A stretch of DNA of 64,000 bases. Origin: Sipunculus nudus. Its lineage: Eukaryota > Annelida > Sipuncula > Golfingiida > Sipunculidae. Positions 35,765 through 48,434 of this stretch are shown in pieces. The stretch's first letter is position 1. Every line of letters begins with the position of its first letter. The notes under the pieces are model-generated. The model worked only from the letters and a program-made list of their open reading frames with translations. It was not told the origin of the DNA and made no database searches. Position numbers and translations under genes: made by a program. The stretch covers positions 936,501-1,000,500 of the forward strand of contig CM049315.1 of assembly GCA_026874595.1 (NCBI GenBank). The letters run 5' to 3'.

Positions 35765-37344
35765 ATAAACCTTAAAATTGGTTAGGCACGGTGTCATATG
35801 CAATGCGGTTTCAGAGAATACTGAGGACAAAGGTGGACCAAATTTCTTTTATACGTATTAGATACACGACGTCAGTTACCGTGTTAAAGGTGTATTGTGC
35901 CTGCATGAAGGGTGATTTTAAGTCGCACAGCTGGATTTCCACGGGGACATAAGGTTTCATTCACGTCAAAATGTAAACGTTAAAAAATTCATGTTAACTT
36001 TCAAACAAAACCGACAACCAGCCCAGAGTGATTATTTTACAATGCGTATTTTTCATTTCAATTAGGCAACACTGCCAGGTGACAGATTTCACGTTAGACA
36101 TTCTAAATAAACTGAAAATCGATTGAAGAACAAAGACATTAATAAACACGCGAGAACCATCGAGTTTTATCAAAGATTTTATGAAAACAAAGTGTCCAAA
36201 TAAAAGTATATGAATTGCATTATGTTTATTTATGTTATAGAGCAAGCTGTTCTTTGCAGTTGACGTACGGATTCTTGTTTAATATTTATAGGTAATTTGT
36301 TTTTTTAATAAAAACGTAACTTGAATTTAAACGTCGGTCCACATAAACTAAAATACAACCAATGTGACATAAGTTAATAGGGCTCAAATGGTTTAACATA
36401 AAAAAACATGTCCGGTAAGGAATTACTGAGGGCTCATTCTGCGAGGATAAGCAATGGATATATATTTATTATCAATATCACCGACAAAAAAGTAATTTTA
36501 GTATTATGTCATAAGTTCTAGCCGCTTCAAAATGCAGTTTCCGTATCATGAATGTGAGGGGCCGACCACAGTGACCTATCCAAACGTACGTACATATTCA
36601 CCTTATGGCAGTCCCCTCTCAGATGTGCATTTTTGTATTTTGCATCTGCATCTGTTCAAAACGATAAAGATTTTTTCCCTCCTATTCTCCACCATGGATC
36701 GTTTTGTCCTGTGACTCCGTGCCCCGTAATATCAAATTTCTTCATGTCACCTTTCTCGAGTGTGAATCGACTGCCCTTTATCAACCCTTCCAGCTCTCAT
36801 AACACGCGACTTGAACGGTTTTTCATCCCATGTTTTCTTATAAATCTGACTTTAATACATGGCTTTCTTTTCAGGGTTATTTTTACCTCAATCATTTTGT
36901 CTTATTTCAAGTGCAGTTACATCGCTTGTAAAGGGCGCTGATGTGTTTATAATTCTTAGGTTAAATATTTTCATAAGATATTTGGTAACGTGTCCCAATG
37001 CATGTAAATCCGGAATTTAGAAAACATAATGGTTAAACAAATGGTGAAATTTAAACAAGATTAATAATCTTTATCACATAATTTAATTATGTTTAATGAT
37101 AACAAATCAATCTTCTCAATTTAAATCAAATTCGTCATTCAATGGAATATGTTCCTCTCCTAACACTCGTAATGTAATAAATAAAAATACTTGAAAATAA
37201 TAAATATATAAAATAAAATATTGCGTGAACCCTAAACTCTTGATATATTATCAGCAGCTTAGGGAACTTTCAACGTGTTGTGCATTTAATAGTAGCCAGA
37301 CTATTAAAGTATAAGTCCCATAGAGGACCCAGCAGAGTATACTG
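35765..37344. other. AT-rich intergenic DNA
   Basis: No supported gene. Frames at 36532-36714 and 36633-36941 have random composition. Confidence 0.5.
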
Positions 37345-37725
37345 CAGTGCCGCGGATAGGTCCGGGGTCATCCGGAATTTAGGCCGTAGCGCTGCCGGGA
37401 TGGTTCGGGACGGTTCGGGATGGCGAGCCGGCAGTTTTTGGATGTCAAAAACTGCCGGGGCGATTCGTTGTGATCCAGGGCGGAAAGTTATCCGTAGTGA
37501 TCCGGAGCTCATCCGTAGCTCTGGCGGGGTTATGCCGTGGGTGTCCGTGTCACTACCGTGGAAGTCCGGGGCACTGCCGTCACAGTCCTTGGAGGTCCTG
37601 GACGTTGAAAACCACCCGAATTACCTCGGCAGAGTGACGGACCAACACGGCAGAGCCCAGGACTGTACCGGGGGGGGGGGGGGGGGGGTGGGGTTGCCGT
37701 GACGGTCCGGAACTCTGCCGAGACG
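37345..37725. repeat. Degenerate GC-rich leader of the 63-bp minisatellite
   Basis: CCGGGGT, GCTGCCGGGA and GGTCCGG words from the adjacent array recur irregularly here, as if this were its decayed edge. It contains a perfect 13-bp inverted repeat with a 5-nt loop at 37428-37458 (CCGGCAGTTTTTG / CAAAAACTGCCGG) and a run of about 18 G at 37670-37688. Confidence 0.6.
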
Positions 37726-39150
37726 ATTCGGGGCTCTCCGGGGTGCTGCCGTGATGGTCCGTGGCTATCCTTGGCTGTGCCTGGGTTATCTAGAGTGCAT
37801 CCGGGGTGCTGCCGGGACGGTCCGGGGCTATCCTTGGCTGTGCCTGGGTAATCTAGAGTGAATCCGGGGTGCTGCCGGGATGGTCCGGGGCTATCCTTGG
37901 CTGTGCCTTGGTTATTTAGAGTGCATCCGGGGTGCTGCCGGGACGGTCCGGGGCTATCCTTGGCTGTGCCTGGGTTTTTTAGAGTGCATCCGGGGTGCTG
38001 CCGGGACGATCCGGGGCTATCCTTGGCTGTGCCTGGGTTATTTAGAGTGCATCCGGGGTGCTGCCGTGATGGTCCGGGGCTATCCTTGGCTGTGCCTGGG
38101 TTATTTAGAGTGCATCCGGGGTGCTGCCGGGACGGTCCGGGGCTATCCTTGGCTGTGCCTGGGTTATTTAGAGTGCATCCGGGGTGCTGCCGGGACGGTC
38201 CGGGGCTATCCTTGGCTGTGCCTGGGTTATTTAGAGTGCATCCGGGGTGCTGCCGGGACGGTCCGGGGCTATCCTTGGCTGTGCCTGGGTTATTTAGAGT
38301 GCATCTGGGGTGCTGCCGTGATTGTCCGGGGCTATCCTTGGCTGCGCCTGGGTTATTTAGAGTGCATCCGGGGTGCTGCCGTGATGGTCCGGGGCTATCC
38401 TTGGCTGTGCCTGGTTTATTTAGAGTGCATCCGGGGTGCTGCCGTGATGGTCCGGGGCTATCCTTGGCTGTGCCTGGGTTATTTAGAGTGCATCCGGGGT
38501 GCTGCCGTGATGGTCCGGGGCTATCCTTGGCTGTGCCTGGGTTATTTAGAGTGCATCCGGGGTGTTGCCGTGATGGTCCGGGGCTATCCTTGGCTGTGCC
38601 TGGGTTATTTAGAGTGCATCCGGGGTGCTGCCGGGACGGTCCGGGGCTATCCTTGGCTGTGCCTGGGTTATTTAGAGTGCATCCGGGGTGCTGCCGGGAC
38701 GGTCCGGGGCTATCCTTGGCTGTGCCTGGGTTATTTAGAGTGCATCCGGGGTGCTGCCGGGACGGTCCGGGGCTATCCTTGGCTGTGCCTGGGTTATTTA
38801 GAGTGCATCCGGGGTGCTGCCGGGACGGTCCGGGGCTATCCTTGGCTGTGCCTGGGTTATTTAGAGTGCATCCGGGGTGCTGCCGGGACGGTCCGGGGCT
38901 TTCCTTTGCTGTGCCTGGGTTATTTAGAGTGCATCCGGGGTGCTGCCGGGACGGTCCGGGGCTATCCTTGGCTGTGCCTGGGTTATTTAGAGTGCATCCG
39001 GGGTGCTGCCGGGACACCGGGGCTATCCTTGGCTGTGCCTGGGTTATTTAGAGTGCATCCGGGGTGCTGCCGGGACGGTCCGGGGCTATCCTTGGCTGTG
39101 CCTGGGTTATTTAGAGTGCATCCGGGGTGCTGCCGGGACGGTCCGCGGCT
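37726..39150. repeat. 63-bp GC-rich minisatellite, about 23 units
   Basis: Each unit contains GAGTGCATCCGGGGTGCTGC, CGGTCCGGGGCTATCCTTGG and CTGTGCCTGGGTTATTT. Two unit types differ at CCGGGACGG (A) versus CCGTGATGG (B) and occur in blocks: B, four A, B, three A, five B, then nine A. One A unit near 38998 lost 5 bp. Because 63 is divisible by three, frames of 400-495 codons are open on both strands (for example DSPGPSRQHPGCTLNNPGTA on the minus strand). The lack of frame preference and of recognisable flanking exons argues against a protein. Confidence 0.93.
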
Positions 39151-39735
39151 CCACCGTAGTGCTGCTGTGTGAAATGGCGATTTCTGCAATAAAACACCCC
39201 CGATTACCACGGACCACCCACGACCGTATCCAGGGTGATCCGTGGTAATCCCTGCCTATCCGTTATACTGCTACGATCACGAGGCAGCGGAAATCTTACG
39301 CTTCTAAAGAAGCAACTGGTTTTCACGCTGCCAGCTTTGATCGTATATGATATATTTAGACACCAGATGGCGGTTCGTTGTCCGCTGAAGAACACGTGCG
39401 TACGATGTGACAAGCAGCTAACCAGATGCCAATAAACACTCGACAGGCATCCTGGCTCCGCCCATAGCTGCGCTTCAAGCGACGTTTGAACAGTTAACGG
39501 TCGAATTTTAATTGCTCCCTCTGCATTCTCGCATCATCGACCGATTCGATTCTGACAGTATGACTGTGTTAGCGTAGCCATGTATCTGTTGTCTGCAGAA
39601 CTGAAACCAGCCAGCGAGGTGTGCACGCAGCCTTTGTTGTTATGTTTCGTTTGAATGACACCTCACCGGCCGGGCATCCTATGTGCCCAAGGCCCTAAGC
39701 AAACCATGTCTGCGGCAATTCTCTCCTAGCCCCTG
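39151..39735. other. Flank of the minisatellite, nothing recognised
   Basis: Minisatellite-like words (CCGTGGTAATCC) fade out by about 39260. The rest is non-repetitive and shows no gene. Confidence 0.5.
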
Positions 39736-42091
39736 CAGTGGCGGCACATTTTGGGGGGCGGCATTTCGGGGAATTAGTATAATCAGTGACATAAGGAGTT
39801 TCACAAAAATTACAAAGTGGCCTTTTTGTCCCATGTTCAAGATTCCAGGGATTATAAACTGGACAGTGGAACCTACCAAATTATTAGCGAACGTTTTGCA
39901 CCCTTTTTTTTGGGGGGGGGGGCATTTCTGGGATTTAGTTTAGTCAGTGGCAGGAGTTCCACAAAAATTACAAAGTGTCCTTTTTGTCCCATGTTCAAGA
40001 TTCCAGGGATTATAAACTGGACAGTGAAACCTACCAAATTATTAGCGAACGTTTTGCACCTTTTTTTTGGGGGGGGGACAATTCTGGGATTTAGTTTAAT
40101 CAGTGGCATAAGGAATTCCACAAAAATTATAAAATGTGGCCTTTTTGTCCCATGTTCAAGATTCCAGGGATTATTAACTGGAAAGTGGAACCTACCAAAT
40201 GATTAAGCGAACGTTTTGCACACTTTTTTGGGGGGGTGGGGGCGGGGGCATTTCTGGGATTTAGTTTAATCAGTGGCATAAGAAGTTACACAAAAATTAC
40301 AAATTTGGCTTTTTTGTCCCATGTTCAAGTATTCCAGGGATTATAAACTGGACAGTAGAACCTACAGAATGATTAGCGAACGAATTGTACATTTGTGGGG
40401 GCGGCATTTCTGGGATTTAGCATAATCAGTGGCAGAAGGGATTCCTCAAAAAGTTCAAATTTGGCCTTTTTGTCCCTTTTCAAGAATTTCAGAGATTAAA
40501 AATTTGGCCAAGGAACCAACAAAATTATTTGCGGACGATCTCTATAGAGGCAAGAAATACATATCTGTAGTTATTCTTTGTTAGATCTGTGGTCTTGCAA
40601 TGTCAGAACGCCATCGATAAACTGACCAATCATGCAAAAAGCCTGCATTTCAGGGCGGTCGGCGTTTACAGAAATCCAAAGCAGCATCTGATAACACCAG
40701 TGAAAAACCCTGCCAGAAGACCAATGGCACCAGGTAGTGGGGGTGGGATGTCTGTCGTACAGATTGTGCGAAAAATATTTTGACGAATGGTGTTGCTCTT
40801 TTCTTGGAAAGTATTAAGAATTTCCATTCTTGAACCCTTGAATTCCCGAAATTGCAGGATATTTAAACAACCTGAAACAACCTGAAATGCCCTTTTTCCA
40901 TGATTCTTCATTCTCTAACATCACTCTCGTTAAAATACAGACGTTTACACTATCGTGTGTATAATGAGTACTAGCTAAATGCCTGTGTCTTTTGATTAAC
41001 AAATATGACCTGCATGATCTGTTATGAAACGTGAATAAAACCAATATAATTCTATTATAACTGTCTGGCAGGATGAATCCCCCTGGCCGTTTAGCCACAT
41101 GTTAAATATACGTATCAAGTATCAGTTTTAACTTTTAGAGTTCAAAACTTAAATTAAAGATATATTTACCTGTACTCTTAATATCTGTTATTAACAGTTT
41201 CATTATCCACAACCTACAGACAGTTGTTGTATATTGTGACAAATCATTTGAAATTAAATTATAACATTTATTTAAATTATATCATTACTTAAAATTTATT
41301 TAAATACTTTATTGAATAACAAATAGTCATAAGTTTATAAATAAAACCTCACAAAGTGCATAATCACTATAATTCTAAAATGATGTAGCCATGAATTAAA
41401 GTATGCTTTTAACTTTGAGGATATTTTAATTAAACAAAGTCAGTTTATCCAAACACTGGACTTTTTTATGTGAAAAAAAAATAAACATGCCCTGCCTACA
41501 TATATATGCTTAACTCATGAATTACGCTGTTTTAGTAAAGACTAAATAACTTGCATGCAACAGTACCATGCATTTCTCAGTAGCTCTATTAGGTGTACCT
41601 GCTGTCTTATGCGATAACAAGAGGTGGAATTATAGATGTGACAAAGTATTTGTATGCGTCGAGAATGGAATAACACTCACCAAATAAAGTTTTTTTTCCC
41701 AAGTTGAGTATAAAGTAACCATGAATCGTGTTTACATGAATGATGAAAGATCAATTTCCCAAATTGTATGTGTATCCTGCAGTGTAATCTGTTAATAGTT
41801 ACAATTTATTCGTTTTATTCCTTTCTGTTCACTTCATAATGAAATATACTTGTTTGAGCCTCGAGCAATCTTTGGATTTACATTAGCAAAGAGATGTCTG
41901 CTCTTTAATATGTGGCGGAAGAATTCCCTGCCAGTGAATCCATATAATTGCGTTGTTGTCAAATACAAGCCTGTAACAAGGACATTTGAAACGATATGTT
42001 TCAATATGTTATCCAGTTTTGTAATGTTTAGTTAGAGGGGCGGCAATTTCTAAGACCGCCCCGGGCGGCAATGAGGCTAGGTACGCCGCTG
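39736..42091. mobile_element. Candidate non-autonomous DNA transposon (hAT-like ends)
   Basis: The left end reads CAGTGGCGGCACATTTTGGG, and the right end, on the minus strand, CAGCGGCGTACCTAGCCTC, so both start CAG(T/C)GGCG. GGGGCGGCATTTC near the left end recurs near the right end as GGGGCGGCAATTTC (about 42037). The flanking 8-mers (AGCCCCTG and CGAGCCTG) agree at only 5 of 8 positions, so a target duplication is not proven. The interior is a five-copy tandem array followed by AT-rich DNA with no transposase. Confidence 0.38.
39740..40540. repeat. Five-copy tandem repeat, about 160 bp, with poly-G
   Basis: CCCATGTTCAAGATTCCAGG recurs at 39830, 39988, 40149 and 40318, with a decayed copy near 40476 (periods 158-169). 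Each unit includes a T-run/G-run followed by GGCATTTCTGGGATTTAGTT and AATCAGTGGCA. Length variation sits mainly in the G-runs. Confidence 0.9.
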
Positions 42092-43246
42092 CGAGCCTGT
42101 GGCCTGTTCAGACGGTTCCCGGGACGATGAGCTGTCACTCAAAACGAAATGAACATCACTGGCTCCGTGTATTCATCGCTTGGTCGTGTCTTCCAGCACA
42201 AGGTCTGATCTGATTGGACAAAAATACAGTGCTCCCCTCTAGTGTAGCAATTCAGGATACGAGGTCATAACAAACAGCGCTTAATTACCTTATAGGCAGT
42301 AGGCCTATAGTTAAAGCGTTGTGTAAAGAGCGTATAGTTCTGCCTGCTTCAGTGGGACTGTACCTGTAATTTCAGAGCTGTACAGTCACCACGAAATCAG
42401 ATATTGTCTTCAGTGAGACCCTGTAAGGTTAAAGATCCACTAAGCTAGACACGTTTTATCGTATAAATATGATACCAATACAACTTTTCAGGAAGCAGAG
42501 ACAGAGCTTTAAAACCATGATTCTCGGATGTGTAATGCCTTAATGTAACGTGTCGTGTTTAGCATCTGAACTGGACTGTTATTCTGTTGAAAAATTCGAG
42601 GTTTCTCTAACATTACTTTGATGTGTGAACTGAAGACTATAATTGACACTGTCACTATCCATGTACTCTCACTATTTCCACGGAATCTTTTCATGTATAC
42701 GTTGAGAGCCGTGGGATTGATGAAAAACATAATTACGAAAAATGATTATTTTAGGACATTGAATATCCCGCCTTTGGAATACATGTCCAGGTGAAATATA
42801 GATAGATGTGATGATTGTTCCTTTTATGGGAGGGAAACATCTTACTTTTGGTTTTACTGGCATGTCATTTATCAAGAACTCAATATTGCAAAATGATAAA
42901 ACGCATGAGACCATGAGATTGTTACATGTGTATTTTATGATTTTTATTTCGATTATTATTATTATTATTTTATTTTGACTTGGATCATTTTATTTTTAGT
43001 TAGATATGTATATATTTATTTCATTATTAAAACTATTGTTATTATTATTATTTTATTATTATTATTATTATTATTATTAGAAGTAGTAGTAGTAGTAGTA
43101 GTAGTATTTGTCTTCTCCTTCAGTAATCACGTGTAACAGAAGAGTAGAGTCCTTTCAAAACTTAAGAACTGTATGCATGTCCAGTAAACTTGCGTAGAAA
43201 TCAGCCACAGATTATTCATAACAAACTTACATGTGTACAATAAAAA
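42092..43246. other. Upstream region of the receptor gene
   Basis: No other gene is seen. A (TTA)n and (AGT)n microsatellite complex occupies about 42948-43106, ending 160 bp before the receptor start. The sequence immediately before the start, TATGATTACAG|AATGG, could be a splice acceptor for a 5'-UTR intron. Confidence 0.5.
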
Positions 43247-43267
43247 ATGATTTTATATGATTACAGA

Positions 43268-44392
43268 ATGGCAACCATGTCGCTACGAGAGTTCAGTCTG
43301 GAGGATACGGTTACCGGGGCGTATGCATGGTCGGCAACACCGTTTGAAGTATCATATAATTCCACATCAACACCAAATAGTACAGGCCAACAGGAGATAA
43401 AGCTGAGCCCTGAGGACGAACGGTTTTACATTGTGTTGTGGACCTACGTCACCCCCACTGTCCTGGCTTTTATCACTATCATCGGCACAACCGGAAATGC
43501 TCTCGTTGTCCACGCCATATTGAACAATAAACAGTTGAAAACCAGCACGAATCTCCTGCTCCTGAACTTAGCCATCGCCGATATAACCTTTCTTCTTCTC
43601 TGCGTACCGTGCACAGCCTATAAGTATGCCGCTTCTAACTGGGTATTTGGAGATATTGGCTGTAAAATTGTCAGCTACTATCAGTACGTGACAAGCTATG
43701 TGACCGTGTGGACACTTGTGGCTATATCCGCGCTGAGGTATATGACCATCATTATGTCAATACAGACAGCCAAATATCGCACCAAAGCTAATATCATACG
43801 TCTCAGTGTGGTTATATGGGTTACGATGACCGCTGTCAACGTGCCCATTCTTGTAGTGAGCAAGGTTAAGGTTTTGATTTCATACACTTACTGCGGCATG
43901 GAGTTGTGGTCCGTTGGGCCTATCTTCGTTACTTTCTGCGTGTTTGGGTATCTGCTACCTTTAACGATCATCGTATTGTTATATCTTCAAATCCTTATGC
44001 ACCTAAGGAACTCTAAAGACAGTAGCATAAGCCAGACCCATGTGCGAGAAAGAAACGTCCGCGTTTGTAAACTGATAGTACTGGTTGTGGTTGTCTTTAT
44101 GTTATCATGGTTACCAAAACATATCAACAACCTTACAGCTCTCGAGAAGACCCTGCCACCAGGAAAACTGTACGAGGTTTTGAGGGTTCTTTGGGAGGTT
44201 CTCTCCTATGGGAACTCTTGCGCTAATCCATTTATTTATACCTACGCCTGCCGTGACTTCAGAAAATGTTTCAAGGAAGCGTTCTCCTGCAAGAAAAAGG
44301 AAGAAACCTCAAAAAGATTGCGTTCTAATGGCACTATTCAAGTCGATACAAATGATATAAAAGACGAGGCCGAGGCTGAAAATCTTGTTTGA
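43268..44392 (+). CDS. Galanin/allatostatin-A-receptor-like GPCR, intact
   Basis: A rhodopsin-class G-protein-coupled receptor for a peptide, by family resemblance, acting at the plasma membrane. Numbering from the upstream Met (43247) gives 381 residues. The N-terminus has N-glycosylation sites at N38 and N44. There are seven hydrophobic segments: GTTGN (TM1, N84), LAIAD (TM2, D112), C139 for the disulfide with C216, TM3 ending SALRY, W191 (TM4), P238 (TM5), LSWLP (TM6, W288) and NPFIY (TM7, N327 to Y331). RDFRKCFKEAF forms helix 8. The DRY motif is LRY because D3.49 is replaced by Leu163. The coding region is one exon. I prefer the second Met (43268, A at -3, G at +4); 43247 and 43277 are alternatives. 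The sequence resembles galanin and allatostatin-A (buccalin) receptors, but the ligand is inference. Confidence 0.9.
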   Translation: MATMSLREFSLEDTVTGAYAWSATPFEVSYNSTSTPNSTGQQEIKLSPEDERFYIVLWTYVTPTVLAFITIIGTTGNALVVHAILNNKQLKTSTNLLLLNLAIADITFLLLCVPCTAYKYAASNWVFGDIGCKIVSYYQYVTSYVTVWTLVAISALRYMTIIMSIQTAKYRTKANIIRLSVVIWVTMTAVNVPILVVSKVKVLISYTYCGMELWSVGPIFVTFCVFGYLLPLTIIVLLYLQILMHLRNSKDSSISQTHVRERNVRVCKLIVLVVVVFMLSWLPKHINNLTALEKTLPPGKLYEVLRVLWEVLSYGNSCANPFIYTYACRDFRKCFKEAFSCKKKEETSKRLRSNGTIQVDTNDIKDEAEAENLV

Positions 44393-47300
44393 CAGTGTAC
44401 ATATAGGATGTATATATAATCATTCGGAAATCCACTAAGCTGGCCTATCAATGAAATAATTGAAATGATAATGAATACGATACTGAAAATGAAAGAAACC
44501 CAGTAAAAAAATGTTAAGTGACGCAACAGACGGCTTGACTGACGCAATCAAAGTGATTAGAAAGTTACCTAGTGCTATTATAGTCTCGTTCCCCCAGACT
44601 TGTAACTTGTAAGAATCGGGAAAAGGACGTGAAACTAAGAAGCAATCAGTCTCGTAAAATGCTTATTATCATGTTTGTAAAAATGTCTACAATTGGCTGA
44701 AAATCTCAGCCACTATAATTCTGGTTAAAACTCTATATAGGAATCAGTTTAGTATAGTATATGGTTAAGTGGTCTTCTGAGCAAAACGACAGAGTTGGTA
44801 ACTTGATGAAAATGACAAAGGATAAACATAATCCGCGGAATTTATGTATGAAAAGGATTTGGTATACAAGTCTGTCGATGAGATGGCCACGGAACTCTTT
44901 GGTGTTTCTTTCGATTAAATTGCCGTTAGCCAATTGCGAATAGGGACTTTATGTGCTGTTAAACTAGAATTAAGAAGAAGAGTTTCTATATTATTTAGCG
45001 GTGGACTTGACACATATATGTTTTAGAAAAAAAAAACAGATGAAAATATGGCTACAGGCCATGTTAATTTAAATTGTCCTTATTGTGTTTTGATTGTATA
45101 TATGTATTTATAAAGTGAATGAAGCTTGGCAAACCATATCATGCACTCGTGTATATTTCTATGTATTGTAGTTTACTAGACTATCATCACCAATTATTCC
45201 CGACAGCATACCATGGGTCGAACCAGTACAAAACAATGTATAATTGTCACAGTGAAAAGATATCCACATGGGATATGAACGTGGCGTAGGATTCAGTTTA
45301 CACGTACACAATAATGTAATGGATGTATGAGCCTCACGTTAATGCAGCATTTCACTTGAGGACCCGAAGACTAAAAAGAAGTTTTCCTGCATGTTTGTTT
45401 TTCTTCACGGTATTTGTTGTTGAGGTTGCAGCAATCAGTCTTATCTATAGCAGACTTTTCTCTTTTTTATTTTGTCAGTTTTTCTTGGTGATCTAACAGC
45501 CATGTTGACGTGAGGAATATAAATGTTGATTTCGGAGCCGTCTCTGAAAAATACCTGTATAGATGTAGTTTCAAGAAATATGGTACCCAGCGGTTGTTCT
45601 ATATTTTACATGATTATGTATAAAATGCTTGTGCTGTTTACCTCTTGATAATGTCTGCCTCTTTGTACATAGTTTGATGGTGTGAAAATAATTCGTTAAT
45701 TCACAAAGGCTTAAATATTCATCCTGGCGAACACCCTCGTGTTTCCTCCCTGTCACCTGCTCGGAGTGATGACTCGTTCATACTTGTTCACCGCAAAACA
45801 TGCTACCCTCAATATCCCTGTTCGGGATACCCAGCAGGCCAGATTGTTTGTGTTGTCCACCATCAGTTATTGAAGTCTCATACAAGGACCTCAGTTTTCC
45901 GCCACCCAGTATAACACCAATATTTTCCATTTTAGGATTACACTGTCTAAGTCGTCTTATATATTTCCTGCGAGTTCTTTTGAAATGTCACTAGGAAAAA
46001 CCGGCCCATAGGCGATAACGGGAAGCCTCCACGAACTTTTATTTATTTATTTTTTGTTTGCAACTAAGCGAAGTATGATGACGACCTAGACCATTATGGT
46101 TAGGCGAGAAACGAATATTGGTTGCAAAATTCTAACGCAACTTTTACGAATGGTCAGTTTGGGAAATAAGCCATATTGGCGATCTCTCGCAATCAAGGGT
46201 AGCAAAACAGATAAAGCAGTAAAGCAGTAAAGGAAAAATAAAATCTCGTAATACAGTGTACACTCCTTGGAACTGAGAATGCCTCCCCCCCCCTCCCATA
46301 CGGAAGTGAAAAAACCTGTTATACCAGCTGAGAAAAGAGCAGGAAGGCAAAACCTGCAGGACTCGTCGATAATTTTACATCCCCCAATAAAATAAAAAAA
46401 ATCTGGCAAAAAATGTTGAGGCTTAAATGTCAGCGAAACACCGAGAGGCCGACTTGTCTCTTCTGTCTTCCATAGCAGTATTTCTATTATCTGCTGATTG
46501 GTCGGAATTTTAAGCATACTTAGCCACAATCAATAGATTTATCAGCGGTGAATATGTTTCAAGGTGTATTAGTAATGTTATTTACCTATTGATTTTGGAC
46601 TATTTGCATATGATGTAGTTTTGGAAAGGCTTTAAACGACCTGTTGGTTAAAGTGCCTTCAGTCTTGAATGAATTATATTAATTCTTTGGTTCGTCAGTG
46701 TTTTTTTCTTTTAATATGTTTATTTGTTCTCTGTTATATTCCTTTGAAAGGATTGTGCATTATTCGGGCTAGAAACCCACTCTGCCAGCTGTTTTCCAGG
46801 TCGCGTTTGACGTGACAAGTGGGCGAACTTCTCATAGAAGTGTTGTCCCTGGATTATGAGTTTCCTCACCTTTAGACCTTCAATCCCTTTTCAGTATCAG
46901 TAGGATTATTTTCACAACTCACTTTACCATTCCGCTTCTATTTGACCTATGTTATAGCGAACTTGGAATGAATAATAGGTTTATTGTAAAAAAAAACACG
47001 AAAGAGAGGAGAAAAATCATATATGGCAAGGCACATTGACATTGCCAACGCCTACTGCAAAACATAACCCCCAGAGCCTTGTTGTACGGTTACAGTATGG
47101 ACCGTATGCCCAATAATTCCCAAAACACATATTGTCTGAATTCCAGCACACAATGCAAGCCTGTCTGAGAATATTCTTGAATGCATTTGGGACACTTAGA
47201 GTACACTTCACCAATGAAATACAGGAAGGTTATCCTTCATGTCCATAGCAAAAAACATTGAACGCCAGTTGTATCCATAAAAGGATGTATAATAAATCTT

Positions 47301-48434
47301 TGTATCAATATGGGTATTTAGAAAGTATGTTTTGTATTATCCACGATAAATGTCATGTAATTATAGGTTGTTAGCATGTCACCGGATTAATGAAACCAAA
47401 AAAATCGTTTAACCAGAATGTTCGTTTGTAGTATGTCATGGTATTGTGTTGTTCTAAGTTATGGCCGTGTTCCACATGATGCACGACCCTTATTCTAATA
47501 AACTAAAAGGTCTTAATCCGCTTTCACGACTTCTCTTCCCCATGCATAAGGAGTGTACGAGGGACGCGAAATAGCGAGGTGTTGATTAAAAGGAACCCCA
47601 GCTGGTACCATCTTTATATGGCTCATCTGCTAATTCTTGAGCAAATCTGTAAATACCTCGGTTTATATGCATGCTGTCTGTGAAGGTAAAGGTCTAGAGA
47701 TCAATTACCATGCATAGATATGTTTAAGACAGGTGGGCCAGAGGAATCGCTGACGAAAATGTGAATAATTAATAGGTAAAAGCAGCTGAGAAAGTAACGT
47801 ATAGGACTCCTTTAAAAAAGGTATATAATGTATATAATTTTTTACCAATTTCACTTTTTTCTATCTAATTTCTATTTGAAATGAACTATATATATATATA
47901 TTTAGTCAATGAACATAAAAAGAAGAGAGACATCAACGCCAACATTTCAAACAATCATATTATTTGGATAACATGAACAGGTTGTTGCTAAATTTTCAGC
48001 TACCCCTGTAGCCTTCGTCAGAGCGAGTGACTAACTGTAAACAAAGCTGATAGTGTGACCCTTCGCTAGGTCAACGTGGCTGGCTTGCCAGCTATACCCA
48101 TTAATCTATCTGATGTCTTCTCAGGACTGGCCTGTGTATATCCACATGAAAACAGGGCTGCTGGGGTGTCAAAGACAGGGAGGGGTTAGTCTCGAGAGGA
48201 AAAGTATGTGCTGAGTGCCGGGTATTTACAGGGAAAAGCTAAATCTTTGTTTAATCCTTTTATGTGTGTACGTAGTGTATGAATGTGCATGCTTTTGTTC
48301 GGATGTGAATCTGTCTTTGCTAGAGGGAAAGTTGCCTTTAAGGATGGTGCATGTTAAATCTCGGAGAGTGGTCGGATTTGTTGAAATGTGCGGCCACGGG
48401 GAATCCAGGAGTGTTGTCGCGGATGGGTTTTTTT
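44393..48434. other. Downstream intergenic DNA
   Basis: This may hold the receptor's 3' UTR, but no AATAAA lies close to the stop. A minus frame at 46086-46529 (147 codons) has random composition and is not called. A short (AT)n lies at about 47888-47902. Confidence 0.5.

Noticed and set aside
37530-39172. Proteins of 397-495 residues across the 63-bp array
   Set aside because: Several frames on both strands are open only because the unit is a multiple of three and lacks stops. No flanking coding sequence, signal or domain supports a protein.
46086-46529. 147-codon minus-strand frame
   Set aside because: Composition looks random, there is no domain or repeated pattern, and it overlaps other frames.
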